Positions 1-11,508 of a DNA stretch of 38,856 bases are shown piece after piece. The notes under the pieces are model-generated. The model did no database searches, was not told the origin of the DNA, and worked only from the letters and a program-made list of their open reading frames with translations. Made by a program: the position numbers and the translations under genes. Origin of the DNA: Ophiocordyceps camponoti-saundersi (nom. inval.) (lineage: Eukaryota > Ascomycota > Sordariomycetes > Hypocreales > Ophiocordycipitaceae); NCBI GenBank assembly GCA_003339415.1, contig PDHQ01000310.1:1-38856 (forward strand), read 5' to 3'. Each line of letters starts with the position of its first letter. The stretch's first letter is position 1.

Positions 1-127
1 TTTAATTTATTTAATTTATTTAATTTATTTAATTTATTTAATTTATTTAATTTATTTAATTTATTTAATTTATTTAATTTATTTAATTTATTTAATTTAT
101 TTAATTTATTTAATTTATTTAATTTAT
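1..127. repeat. 9-bp minisatellite TTTAATTTA at the left contig end
   Basis: A perfect tandem array of the 9-mer TTTAATTTA, about 14 copies. The period holds without a mismatch from base 1 to base 127 and breaks at 128. It is not telomeric: it lacks the TTAGGG-type fungal unit. The exact length of 127 bp is matched at the other end of the window, so the array is probably truncated by assembly rather than by biology. Confidence 0.97.
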
Positions 128-679
128 AATACTATTACTTACTTATATATATATAAGAGACTTTAAATAGTATATTTTAAAAATATATAAAGGAAGAAAA
201 AAGTAAATAAAAGATAAAAAAGAAAAAATATAAGGGGCCTTTTAATATATTACTTAAAATATAAAATATATTATAAGTAGTATAAAATAAAAAGCGTATT
301 TTTTTTACTTATATAAAAAGAGATATTAAAGTTTAGCTTTTATATTATATTTAAGTTATTAACTTAAATATTAAACTAATAAATTAGCCTTATAATTAAA
401 TATTAAAGCTATTATTATTTAGCTTAAAAGCTTATAATAAAAAGATTAAGTAAAATAAAATAAGAAAGTTAGTTAAATAAAAAGATAAATAAGCTTTAAA
501 AGTAAAAGTAGTATATATAGCTATTTAGCATACTAAAGCGCAGCTTTCTTAAAAGCTTTATATATATAATTATTATTATATATAGCTTAGTAAATAAATA
601 TCTTTTTAACTAATCTCTTAATAAAATTATATATATTTTTTTATAAACTTTTACTTTTATTTTTAATATTAATAAATTA
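128..679. other. Unassigned RIP-degraded AT-rich sequence
   Basis: No coding frame or RNA gene is recognisable. Almost all CpA and TpG is gone. Around 233-290 the order of words (a GGGGCC block, then TATATTA, then AGTAG) faintly resembles the 3' end of the LINE family on the minus strand (compare 7102-7150 and the reverse complement of 29730-29790). This could be a short LINE 3' remnant, but the match is weak. The rest is featureless. Confidence 0.6.
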
Positions 680-1152
680 ATTAGATTTATTAGATTTATT
701 AGATTTATTAGATTTATTAGATTTATTAGATTTATTAGATTTATTAGATTTATTAGATTTATTAGATTTATTAGATTTATTAGATTTATTAGATTTATTA
801 GATTTATTAGATTTATTAGATTTATTAGATTTATTAGATTTATTAGATTTGTTAGATTTATTAGATTTATTAGATTTATTAGATTTATTAGATTTATTAG
901 ATTTATTAGATTTATTAGATTTATTAGATTTATTAGATTTATTAGATTTATTAGATTTATTAGATTTATTAGATTTGTTAGATTTATTAGATTTATTAGA
1001 TTTATTAGATTTATTAGATTTATTAGATTTATTAGATTTATTAGATTTATTAGATTTATTAGATTTATTAGATTTATTAGATTTATTAGATTTATTAGAT
1101 TTGTTAGATTTATTAGATTTATTAGATTTATTAGATTTATTAGATTTATTAG
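680..1152. repeat. 9-bp minisatellite TTAGATTTA, about 52 copies, with a 126-bp higher-order spacing
   Basis: The unit TTAGATTTA is repeated from 680/681 to 1152. Only three units carry a variant G (GTTAGATTT), at 851, 977 and 1103. These are spaced exactly 126 bp apart, which is 14 units. Because the unit is three codons long, one frame is open from 849 to 1163 and reads as a monotonous Leu-Asp-Leu chain from a TTG start. It has no ATG, and I do not call it a gene. The exact copy number may be an assembly estimate (see findings). Confidence 0.95.
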
Positions 1153-1657
1153 CTAACTTATAAAATTAAATAAAAAGGCTTTAATAGTTTTAAGCTAGCT
1201 TTAGCGAATACTAATAACTTTTATAGCGAGAGCTATAAGTTTAATAGTTAAAATATATAATAAGTATAAGTAATATAATATATAATAAAAAATTAATAGA
1301 AATATTATTGATAAATATTAAAATATATAGAATAATATTTTAAAGAATAAGCTAATATTTTTTTTATAAATAAGGAAGCGAAGTAAAAGGCTATTTTTTA
1401 AAAAAATTAGCCTTTTTTTAATATTAAGCCGCGGTTTTCTTTATAATAAAAAAAGCAGAAAATACTTAAGAACTTATAAATACTTATATAAACGCTTTTA
1501 AGGAAATATTATAAATAAACCTTATTAAACTAACTTTTATTAAAGCTATACTTAGCTAAGCTTAGATTAATATAGCTTTTATAAAGTAAAAAAAACCTTA
1601 GCTTAAATAGAATAAATTATTAAATTCTTTTTATTTTTTTATAAATTAGCTTATTTA
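1153..1657. other. Unassigned RIP-degraded AT-rich sequence
   Basis: No frame, RNA gene or known element is recognised. A few GC-containing words survive (GCGAG near 1225, CCGCGG near 1429), but almost no CpA or TpG. It is probably old transposon sequence, judged only by its composition. Confidence 0.6.
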
Positions 1658-1740
1658 TTAATATAATATTAATATAATATTATTATAATATTAATATAAT
1701 ATTAATATAATATTAATATAATATTAATATAATATTAATA
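1658..1740. repeat. 11-bp tandem repeat TTAATATAATA, about 7.5 copies
   Basis: The 11-mer TTAATATAATA repeats from 1658 and ends at 1740. One unit near 1680-1690 carries a single change (TTATTATAATA). It is a simple-sequence expansion in AT-rich DNA, with no coding or regulatory sign. Confidence 0.9.
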
Positions 1741-4067
1741 AGCCTTAAGGTATAGTTAGAAATATAAACTATATTTAAATATAAATCTTAAGTTATTTTC
1801 CTAAAAAGAAAATATAAAAAATATTAGCTTTTTAGTAATTTAATAGCCTTAATAGATAAAGGCACTTAAAAGACTTTTTTAACTACCTTTATTAAATTTT
1901 AATAATTAAGAATAAAAAAGACTAAAAATAAGCTTTTAACCTTAGTTTATTATAATAGATAAATATTTAGCGACTTTATTCTTAAATTCTAAAAGGTTCT
2001 AATAACTATTATTAAATTTATAAGTTAGGATAATTTTATAAAATTAACCTAGCTATATAAGGCCTTTTTCCTAATATTTTAAAACTTTTTAATTATAATT
2101 AATATACTTTATAAATATTCCCTATTTATTAATATTTATAAGGTTTAATATAATTTTTAAAATAAACCTTATATTTTCTTAAGGTAGCTAAGAAATACTA
2201 ACCTAGCCTTAATAAATATATAAAAAGCGCGAAAGATATTCTTATAAACTTAAGTATAGGAAAAGATATAGATAAGAATATTCTAATAAATATAATAAGA
2301 GATAAAAAAAGAAAAAGCTAAAAGGGAAAAATAATAGCTATAATAAAACTCCCGCTTAAATATTATAAAATACCTCCTAAGCTAAGTAAATAAAAAGATT
2401 AATACTAAAGTAATATAAAATATTATATCTTTATATTAAATATAAAATAAATATATATTTTATATATAATTATAACTTTTAACTTTTATAAAAGCTATAA
2501 TAAAAAGCTTTAAGAGAAACTTATATTAATTATATAAAAATCTTACTTTAAGTTAAAAAATATAACTTTATTAATAATTAAGGAAAAAAATAACTTTAAG
2601 ATATTATAATATTTTAAAAGATAAGGTAGTATATATAAAGAAAGAAAAAATATCTTTTATTTTAAATTATAAGCCTTATTTATTAAGATTCTTATAATTT
2701 TAAATAGTTTAAAATTTATAAATATATTAATTAATAAAAGCTATAAGAGTTATTTTATAATATATTTATAGCTAATATAAAACTTATAAATATTAAGAAA
2801 AGGAATCTTAGCTTAATAAGAAAAAAAAGTAATAATAAATAAATTAAAAGTATTAAATATTACTTAGCTCTTACTTAAGGTAAATAGCTTTAGTTAATTA
2901 ATTATAATATATATAATATTTAATTTTTATTCCTTACTTATCTTTAATAAGCCTTAGCTATAATATATAAAATCTTATTTAATTTTTTATAAAGATTTAA
3001 TTTAATATAAAGATTTATAATAATAAGTATAAGTTATTAATATTTACTTATAACTAAGTAAAAAGATTCTAAATATTATATACTTTCATAGCTTAATTTT
3101 TATTAGAGAAATAAGGAGGAGATAAAAAAATTACGCTATTAGAAAAAAAATCTTATATAATACTTTTATAAAAGTTAAAAATATGAAAATTATATTTTAA
3201 AGTAAAATCCTCTTAATAAATAACTAACTATAATAGTATATTCTAGTAAAATTTTATAATATATTTCCTTTTTTTATAAATAAAAAGCGGATAAGTTAAA
3301 CTTATATAAAAAAGGTATAAACTATTATATACCGCTTAAGAAAAAAGCAAATAATAAAAAACTTTAAATTTTATTCGGCCCCCTTTATAATATATTAAGG
3401 GAGGAATTACTTATCTTTAAGAAGATATTATAAGAACTTTTTTAAAAAGCTTTATTTAACCTAATAGCTTACTTATAAGTGCTTTAATTCTCTTTATAAG
3501 GAAACTTCGAAGAGGATTATAATTTTATATAAATTTCCGTATACTAAATATAATTATAATTTAAGATAAATATCTGCTCCCTTTACTTAATAATACTTTT
3601 TAATTATTAGCTTAGTCTTAATAGCTTATAAAGCTAGATATTATATAAGCTTTTTATAAAATATAAATTATTAAAAGAGAGAAATAAAAGATAGTATTTA
3701 GGACTTAATATAGTTTTTTTAAATAAATAATTACCTTATTTAAATTTATAAAAGCTTTTACTATTTTTTAAAAATATATTAATAATATCCTTTAACTATA
3801 TCTTAATAAGTTTTATTATTAACTTAATAAATAAGTTATAATCTTAGATACCCTTTCCTATAAAGATTAAAATAAACCTTTAACCGCGGAAAAGGAAAAC
3901 GCTTACTTTTTATAAATAATTCTTAAAAAAGCTTTATAATTCTACTTATAAGTAATAATATTTAATATTTTAAAAAACCTTACTAATATTTTAGAAAAGG
4001 AAAAAAAAGAGAATAAATAATAAAATATAAATATAGCTATAAAAAACGCTATAAATCTATAAGATAA
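1741..4067. other. Unassigned RIP-degraded sequence, probable transposon relic
   Basis: About 2.3 kb with no frame I can name. I see no CpA or TpG at all between 2401 and about 3085. Stops (TAA, TAG) fill all frames. The block from about 3370 to 4060 is richer in GC words (GGCCCCC near 3379, CCGCGG near 3883) and could be a degraded coding region, but I found no protein motif on either strand. The downstream boundary is the solo LTR at 4068. Confidence 0.55.
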
Positions 4068-4393
4068 TATTATAGCTTAGAAATATATTAAGTAAATAAT
4101 AATATTAGTATTATAAATAAAGATTCTAAACTAAGGAGAAAAGAAGGAAAAGAGAGAAAAACTCTTATAAGCGAAATTCTAGTAAAATATATAAGGGTAT
4201 ATATTAGTAAGTATAGGAGAGGGTATAGTAAAATCCTAATAAAGAAGTAATTATATTTTCTAGTAATTTCCCCTAAGGTCTTTCGGGTAATTTTATAATA
4301 AGGTCTCCGGAGGTTATATAAGTATAGTTAGAAACTTTTAGAAATTACTATAAAATCTTTAGGAGAAATCCTTATAAGTGCTAGCGCGTAATA
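4068..4393 (-). mobile_element. Solo LTR of the Gypsy chromovirus family
   Basis: On the minus strand this is a diverged copy of the 324-bp LTRs at 15582-15905 and 21186-21509. The start word TATTACGCG (originally TGTTACGCG) appears as CGCGTAATA ending at 4393, and the opposite LTR end starts at 4068. Internal landmarks match in order, including the TTTCCTCTAAA-like and CCTTAGGGG-like blocks. Neither flank resembles Gypsy internal sequence, so this is a solo LTR left by LTR-LTR recombination. Flanking 5-mers are GATAA (4063-4067) and AATAA (4394-4398), an imperfect target-site duplication. Confidence 0.85.
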
Positions 4394-5054
4394 AATAATA
4401 TTTTTCTAAAAACTTAAGTTTTTTTTAATAATAAGCTTTAAGAATTTTAGAATAAGATAATATTATAGAACTTAGTTTTCTAGGAAATATATTAAGCTAT
4501 AATAAAAGGAGACTACTTACTTTCTCTCAAGCGATAGCTTAGGGTTTAAATTATAAATTATTATATTAACGCTAAAAGAAAACTATATTTTTATAACAAG
4601 CTTTAAGTCCTAGGAGCTTTAGTTATTATAATAAAAAACTTTAAGAAAATATTAGCCCCCTTACTTAATATATTATAGAATTATCTTATCTAAATAATTT
4701 ATAACTTAGCCTTTACTAATTATTTTAGGAGGGAAGGTATAATAGCTCTAATAACTTAAGATTTTTTCTAGCTATTTTAATAATAATATATTTATTAATT
4801 TATTAGAAACTATAATACTTATAATAAAACTAAGGCTTAGAAATAATATTAAGCTACTTTTCTTTAGTTATTACCTACTTTAGATTAGTTTTACTTATAT
4901 ATATAAATAAACTTTATAATAAACCTCTCGCTTATAAAACACAGGAATAAATACTTATAAGTAATTAAAAAAAGGTTTTACTTAAACCGATACTTTTAAT
5001 AAACGCTTCGCTTTATATAAAGCAGTTTCTTTAATATTTTATATAGTTTTATTA
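4394..5054. other. Unassigned RIP-degraded sequence
   Basis: Flanks the solo LTR on the right and is probably continuous with 1741-4067 once the LTR is removed. Some stop-poor stretches exist near 4600-4900, but I recognised no domain. A few CpA dinucleotides survive (TCTCAAG near 4527, AACACAGG near 4940), so mutation is slightly lighter than upstream. Confidence 0.55.
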
Positions 5055-5136
5055 GCCCTCCTAGCGTAATAGTTAAGCGCCTAAAAATATTAGTCTCCTA
5101 TAAGCGAGGCAGTTAGTTCGAATCTAGCAGAGGGCA
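5055..5136 (+). tRNA. Degraded tRNA or tRNA-derived SINE head (82 nt, identity unclear)
   Basis: Seen directly: an acceptor stem GCCCTCC (5055-5061) pairs with AGAGGGC (5129-5135) with one mismatch, and A at 5136 fits the discriminator. A D-stem GCGT/GCGC (5064-5067, 5077-5080) encloses the loop AATAGTTAA. A T-arm of five pairs (5112-5116 with 5124-5128) encloses the loop TTCGAAT. The A-box-like TAGCGTAATAG and B-box-like AGTTCGAATCT lie at normal positions. The D-loop lacks GG, as expected if TGG was mutated to TAG. The middle (5081-5111) does not fold into a proper anticodon arm; 82 nt would fit a class II tRNA, an intron-bearing tRNA or a SINE. I cannot assign an amino acid. It is likely a pseudogene. 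Confidence 0.5.
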
Positions 5137-7076
5137 TAGGTATTTTTTACCCTAACTATATAGCCGGGGTATAGTTTAACCCTAGCATAACCCTAGTAGG
5201 AGTAGTAACTCTGCCTGGTTTACGGTAAGTATAGTTAAGAGGCTATAATAATATAGGTTATTAAGGAACTAGGGATTTCTTAATAGTAATTATAATCCGA
5301 TAATATAAAATAGCTTAGTTATCTTCACTATAATATCTACCGATATATATACCGAAACTACTTAGAACTTAAATAAGATATATAATAAGAAGTATAGGTA
5401 CCTCTTACTTAAGACTAATATAACTTTAAATATTTTCTATAATGATTAAGCTTTCTAATATAATAAATTTAGCTTATAAGCTAGCCGAATATATTCAATA
5501 AAGGGTTTTCTCCTAAGTATTCTAGTTTTTCCCTCTTTATTAAATAATTATATACTTCGATACTTATATAAGTTATTAGAGTAATATAATATATAATATA
5601 TATAGTTTTATTAATAGCTAAGTATTATTATAAATAATAAAAAAACTTATTAAATAAGTAAGTTTTAAAGCTATTTTACTAATTTTATAAAATTAACTAA
5701 ATACTTAATATAGCTTATTATTTATAAACTAATAAGGGATCTAAAAAAGTTAATTTAAATATATAAGCTTACTTTTAAGCGGTAGTTTTTTATTATTAAG
5801 ATAATTAAAATAAATAGCTTCTTATAGCCTAGCTTATATTAAATAATAAAATTTACTTAGCTATAAGAATAATATTATTTTTTATAACTTATAAGTTTTA
5901 AGCTTTTATAATAATATTATTAAACTTAAATACTTTATAAATATTAATAAAAAATCTTAAAAGCTAAGCTACGGATTTTATAAAATAATTATAATAAGTA
6001 ATAAACTTTTATTAAGCTATTAATATTTTATCCTTATAAAACTAAGAGTTTTAAGCTAATAAGAATTAATAAGCAGCTAAACGCTTTAAAGTTAATAATA
6101 AAGTTTACCTTAGTTTATATAATTTCTCTAATATAAAGCTTAAAAAGAAGCTTTATAAAAAATATTAAGTTTATAATAATATAAATTATTAACTTTATTT
6201 TAGTTAAATTTATAAAATTATTAATAAAAGCTTATAATCGCTTTAATATAAACTTATTAAAAAAGGTAGCTTTAAACCTTTTACCTAAATAAGAAGTTAC
6301 TAATCCTTAACTCTTAATAATATTACTTAATAGGAAAAATAAGTAAAAGGTTAAAAAGATTACCTTAGCTAAATAAAAAAAGTAAGTAAAATTAAAAGAT
6401 AAGAGGTCTTTATTAAATAAAAGGGGTATTAAAATCTAATATAAGAACTTTTAGTAAACCTTAAAAGAATTACCGCTTTTAATTATTTAAAAGCTTTATA
6501 TAAACTAGCTATATATAATAATAAATAAGTTATTAAGAAATATATAGTAAAATAGCTAATAATAAGATTATATTAAAAGGCGTATTAATAAGCGCGGAAA
6601 ATAACTAAAACCCCCCCCTTATATTATACTTAAAAGCGCTACTTTTTTAAAAATAATAACTCCTTAGCTAAATAATAATAATAGTATAATAGCGTTAGGG
6701 TTATTAGCTTAGCGGCGGGCGCGGGCATAGTAGTAATAATAAGCATAGCGGTAATAATAGCCCGCTTAAAAGTAATAACTTAGTCTTTTAATAAAGGGGT
6801 ACTAGCTACCCCCTTAAAGCTTAAAAGCTTATAAAAGGGGGCGATATTAAGAATAATATTAATATACTTTTTAAAAAAAGGAATTAGCTTTCCGCGTTAT
6901 ATATAATAAGATTAGTATTAGATAAGCTATCTATTACTAGTATTAAAAGGGGTCTTAAAAAGGAGTATATTATTATAATACTCTTTTATATATAATATAT
7001 AAAAAGGGTAGCTATTTAAATATCTAATTAAATATATAAAGTAATAATAAGAAATATAAAAAGTAAAATAAGAAGT
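5137..7076. other. Lightly mutated island, then unassigned RIP-degraded sequence
   Basis: 5137-5240 keeps more CpA and TpG than most of the window (GGCATAGG, CTAGCATAACC, CTCTGCCTGG). It could be the body of a tRNA-derived SINE headed by the element at 5055, or simply a less mutated patch. From about 5250 to 7076 no gene or known element is recognised. A GC-rich patch with GGCGGGCGCGGG lies near 6713-6725 and a run of eight Cs near 6610. The segment ends at the tail of the left LINE copy. Confidence 0.5.
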
Positions 7077-10000
7077 TATATTATTATTATTATTTATACG
7101 CTAGGGGCCTTTATAATACTTAAAGCTTTTATAATATATAAAGTAAGAAAAATCTCTAAAAATAAAGTAAAACCCCCTAACTATAAAAGAAAAAGCTTAC
7201 TATATACTTATATAAAAGTATAATAATAGCTATAAGCTTACTACTTAAGGGTAATCTTAGATAATATAAGAAAATAAGGTAAGGAGGGGAGTATAAAGAA
7301 AGGAAAGTTTATAAAGTATAAGGTAAAAAGAGCGGGGTAGTATAGCGTAGCGCGGGGCGGTAAGGGGCGGTATAGGGCGGTATAAGGCGGTATAAGGTAA
7401 AGTAATATAATATAAAGTAAAGGAAGGAAAGTTTAAAAAGAGGTAAGGTAAAATAGCGAGGTAGCCGCTTTATTATCTATTAATAATAAAAAGGGGGGGG
7501 GCTATATTTTTTTCTTTTCTACCTCCTTTTTCTTCCCTTTTTTTCTTCTTTTTATTATCTTTAGAAAAAGGTACGTTTTTAACCCCCTTTCCTAACCTTT
7601 CCCTTTAAATTCTATAATAAAAGGAAAGTAATAAAGGTTATATAGCTATATTAATAAAATAATAATAATAAATATACTTAAGATTATTTATAATAAGCTT
7701 TATAACCTCCTTTATATTATATATATAGCTTAGCTAGCTAATAAAAGATTTTATATTAGAAATAATAAAATAAATAATATTATATAGCGCTAGCTATATA
7801 TAAAGCTAATAAAATATATAAGCTTATAATTAGCTAGTTATTTTAACTATATTAAAGCTTAGTATATATATTAAAAGATAAATAAAGCTAGAGGTTAATA
7901 GTAAAGTTAAAGCTTAGAATACTAATTAAGTTATAAATATATTAAAAGAAATTATATATTACTATAATAGAAATAATATAATATATTAATAGAGAAAAAT
8001 AACTAAGCGGCTTATTAATAAATATAAAGTAAAGCGGAGTAAAATTTTAAATATAACTAATAATAAATAATAAGTAAGAATTTAAGTTAACTTGTATAAT
8101 ATATAAAAGCGGAATAAAATATTAAATCTTTAACTTAATATAATAATAATAATACCTTAAGTAAGCGCTTTAGCGAGGTTAGTTACCTTAGCGATTACTT
8201 TTAATATTACTCCTACTACTATAATTATTAATACTCCTCCCCGAGAGTTTTATATATTAATATTAATTTACTTTAGAATATTAAGCAGATAAATAATTAT
8301 TAGTATAAGTAAAGTAAAAAGTAAGGAGGGGGGCGGAGTAATAATAATAATAATAATAGCTATAATAAATATAATAATTAAATTATATATAAAGGTAATA
8401 ATAATAGTAAATTTAAAAAAAAGTAAAAATAATAATAAGGGGCGTAAGGGCAGAGGCGCTAGCTTAGATAATAATAGCTATAATAATAATAATAAAGTTT
8501 ATAATAAAAGTAAAAAGGGTAATAATAATATTAATAATAATATTTATAATAATAATAACTATTCTTATTAATATTATTTAAAAAAACCCTATTATAAAGT
8601 TTTTATAAAAGTTTTAATTAAAAATATACTTAAAAATATAAAACTTTTAATTTATTATATATAATATAATATATAATTTAAATTAAATATAAAATAATAT
8701 TAATTAAAAAGTAATAAATTATATTAAAGTTAATTAATTTAAATATATATTAGAGAATATTATTAAGGTTTAATATATTTCTAACTTAAATCTATTAAAA
8801 TAAAAGCTAAAGCTAAAAGCGGAGCTAAAAGTAAAAAATAAGATAATAGCTTAAATATTAATTTTTATTATATTAATATTAAGAAATAAATTAGAGTAGG
8901 TAATAATTAAAGAAGATAAAAAGGGGGCGGATAAAGTTAAAAAAGTAAGTAAAGCGAAGAAAATAAATAATATAGAGAAAGATAAGGGAATAGTAAGAGA
9001 GATAGAGGCGGGGAAAGCGGTAAAGAAAAGGTTAAAACTTAAGCTAAACTTTATTTAAGTGCTAAAATCTTCTCTTATAAAGTCCGTATTAATAATATTA
9101 AAGCGTATAATAAAGAGTAATAATAATCGCTTAGAGAATAAGCTTATAAGAGTTAGAGGTATTATTAAGCGCGGAGGATAAGGTAAAAAGCGGGGCGGGA
9201 AAAAGGGTAAAAAAGCTAAGTAAGCTAAGTAAAGCTAAGTAAAGTAAGGAGCGAAATAAAAAATAAGGTATAAAATAAATAAATAGTAGTAATTATATAA
9301 TAAAAATATTAAAAATTATTCTTAGCGCTTAAACCTTATATTTTAATATTTTAATATATTTAAATATTATAAAATAATATAAAAAAGTTAAATTAATAAA
9401 AGTATTATAAGTAAATAAATTATATAATAAAAAAGCTTATAATAGCCTTATAACTAAAAGCTTTATTAAAATCTTTATAACTTTAAATTAAACTTATAAG
9501 AAGTGTAAATAAAAGTATTCTTCTAAAAGTAATTAGTTTATAATATAAAGTAAAGTAAGCTATTAGCTTATTTTTCTTATTATTATAAAAATAATAAAGG
9601 GTTATAATTATAAAAATATTATAAATATAAAAAAACTTATTAAGGCTAATTTTATTATTATAAAGCTAAGTTAAAGCGTTATTAAGAAAATTTAAAAAGC
9701 TTTAATAAATTTATAAAGTATTATTAAGTTTTAATTAAAGCGGTTTATTAATAAGGTATTTAAAAGACTAACTATAGTTTTAAAGCTTTCCCTTCTTAAA
9801 ATTTTAGTAAAGCTATTATTTTTTATAAAAATAAGCTTTTAAAGTTTTAAAAAACTAAAAGGAGATATTTAAAATTTATATCTAAATAAAAAAGAAAGAT
9901 TAAAGGGATTTAAGGGGGATATAAGTAAAGTAAGGCTAACTTTTATATTATTAGAAAAGATATATAATAATTCTCTTAAAAGCGGAGTAAATAAAAGCTA

Positions 10001-10407
10001 TAAGTTTTTTATTATAAAGGAGTTAATACTTATAAGCGGCGCGGTAAGATAGGTAAATATTAATAAAGAGGATAAAAATTTTAAACTTAATATAATAGGA
10101 AAAGGTAGCTTAGTATACCTTAAAAATAATATAAAAATATTTAAACTAAATTATAGCTAGCTATTAAAAAATAAGGCTTTTAAGTTCCCCGCTTAGTAAA
10201 GTTAGAGTAGAGTAAATTATAATACTAAAAGTAATTATAAACTTAATAACTTTAATATAAATTTCCCTTACTTAAAATAATAAAAAGCTTTAAGTAAATA
10301 ATATAAGCTTAGTTAAAGCTAGCTATTAATAAGTAAGCTTTTTTATAAAATAATAAAAATAAAGCTTTTATTAAAAGTTATAATAAATTTAAACCTTAAA
10401 TATATAA
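7077..10407 (-). mobile_element. Left LINE copy: 3' half, minus strand (Tad1-like non-LTR retrotransposon)
   Basis: This is the reverse complement of the 3' half of the LINE at 22571-29818. Matching starts at about 26505 in that copy and runs to its 3' end. The tail lies at the left (7077-7096) as an ATT/TTA run, which is TAA-type in the sense direction. Shared landmarks include the GGGCGG repeat (7351-7400), the (TAA)n run at 8338-8358 and the AGGAGATATTTAAAAT block near 9860. It encodes the part of ORF2 downstream of the reverse transcriptase active site plus a long 3' region. It is far more AT-rich than its partner, so it has been mutated harder. At about 10407 the homology jumps to the 5' half in the opposite orientation. 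Confidence 0.85.
7351..7400. repeat. GC-rich 10-bp repeat (TATAGGGCGG-like) in the LINE 3' region
   Basis: Five consecutive 10-mers end in GGGGCGG, GGGCGG or AAGGCGG-type words with TATA or TAA spacers. The same array, inverted and longer, lies at about 29466-29530 in the right LINE copy. It stands out because it keeps CpG and GC in a window that is otherwise very AT-rich. It contains no CpA, so RIP has little to act on. Confidence 0.85.
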
Positions 10408-11450
10408 TAGCGTTTTTTTATAAACTTTTATAACTTTAAATAATTAAAGCCTTTATTTATACTTAACGCTATAATATTATAAAAATTTAATACTTTTTAC
10501 TTTTTAAAGTTTAACTTTATTAAAAGAATAACCTTAAATATAAAGTTATAAGGTAGTCCGCCTCTTAGTCCGCTATTAATATTAATAATACTTAATAGTA
10601 AAACTTAAAAGCTTAACTAATCTTAATAATATATATATATAAGTAAAAGTTAATATAATATAGCTATTAACTTCGATAACTTATTTATTAATATTTTTTA
10701 AACTTTAATAAATCCTATTTTAAAATCTATATATAAAAAACTTACTAAGGTAATCTCCGCGTAAAATTTTTACCTTATATAAAGTATCCTTAATATAGCG
10801 TTTACTAAGCTTTAATAACGCTAATAAGCCTCTAAAAACTTATTTAGCTTACTTACTATTATCTTTTATATTATTTAAAAATTAGTTAAAGCCGCTTTTT
10901 ATAAAATAATAAGTAAGGAGTTAAACTTTACTTTTAAAGCTTAAACTTAAGCTAGCGTAGTTATAAACTCCGCCCTAAACTCCGCCCCCTTTATAGCGCC
11001 TCTTATACGCTTAGTTTTAATAAGAATAGAAAGGGAAATATTTATATTAGTAAAAATATCTTAATAATTAATAAAGTTTTAGCGCTTACTTCTTAAAACA
11101 TTATCTAGAAAGTTAATAAGACTATAAGCTACCTTATAATAATTATTATATATTAACTTTCTAGCGGAGATTTTATTATTATATTTAATTTAAAATATAA
11201 AAATTTTACTTTAAAAGATAAATAAATAGCTTAAGCTTTTAAAGTAAAAGCTAAGCATATATATTAGATTTATATTATTATTACTAAGGATATTTAAACT
11301 TTTATAGCTAATTATAACTATAATACGCTATTTAATATTATTAGAAAGGTAAATAAAGTTAATATAGTTTAAGTAAAAGCACTTTAACTTTAATATATTA
11401 TTAGTAAAAAAGCTTTATAAACTTATCTTATTATAAGCTTAGGTAATATA

Positions 11451-11508
11451 ATAATAATAATAATAATTTATATATTAATATACCTTATATAGCTTAAAAC
11501 TATCTTAT
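11451..11508 (-). mobile_element. 58-bp 5'-truncated insertion, same 3' end as the 1.9-kb element
   Basis: Compared with the right LINE copy, 58 bp are inserted here. The insert begins with an AAT/TAA run followed by a block ending GCTTAAAACTATCTTA, the same words that open the larger element at 11654. It is flanked by TTAGGTAATATA (11439-11450) and TTAAGTAATATA (11509-11520), a 12-bp duplication with one transition. The right LINE copy has a single version of this site near 23610. A very short copy sharing one end with a long copy is the mark of a 5'-truncated non-LTR insertion on the minus strand. Confidence 0.75.

Noticed and set aside
1..127. Telomere repeat at the contig end
   Set aside because: The unit TTTAATTTA lacks the G-rich strand of fungal telomeres, and the exact 127-bp length points to an assembly break.
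680..1152. CRISPR-like array
   Set aside because: The units are 9 bp, contiguous and without spacers; the sequence is fungal-type RIP DNA.
849..1163. 104-codon open frame of repeated Leu-Asp-Leu
   Set aside because: It is a by-product of the 9-bp minisatellite (three codons per unit), starts at TTG, has no ATG and has no recognisable domain.
8880..10400. A long protein on the plus strand of the left LINE 3' half (with a counterpart on the minus strand of 25832-27990)
   Set aside because: It reads well for long stretches, but the opposite strand carries the decisive RT motifs (VP-QG-SPLSP and F-V-D-D at 26176-26286). The antisense frame is a phase effect of sense codons in RIP DNA.
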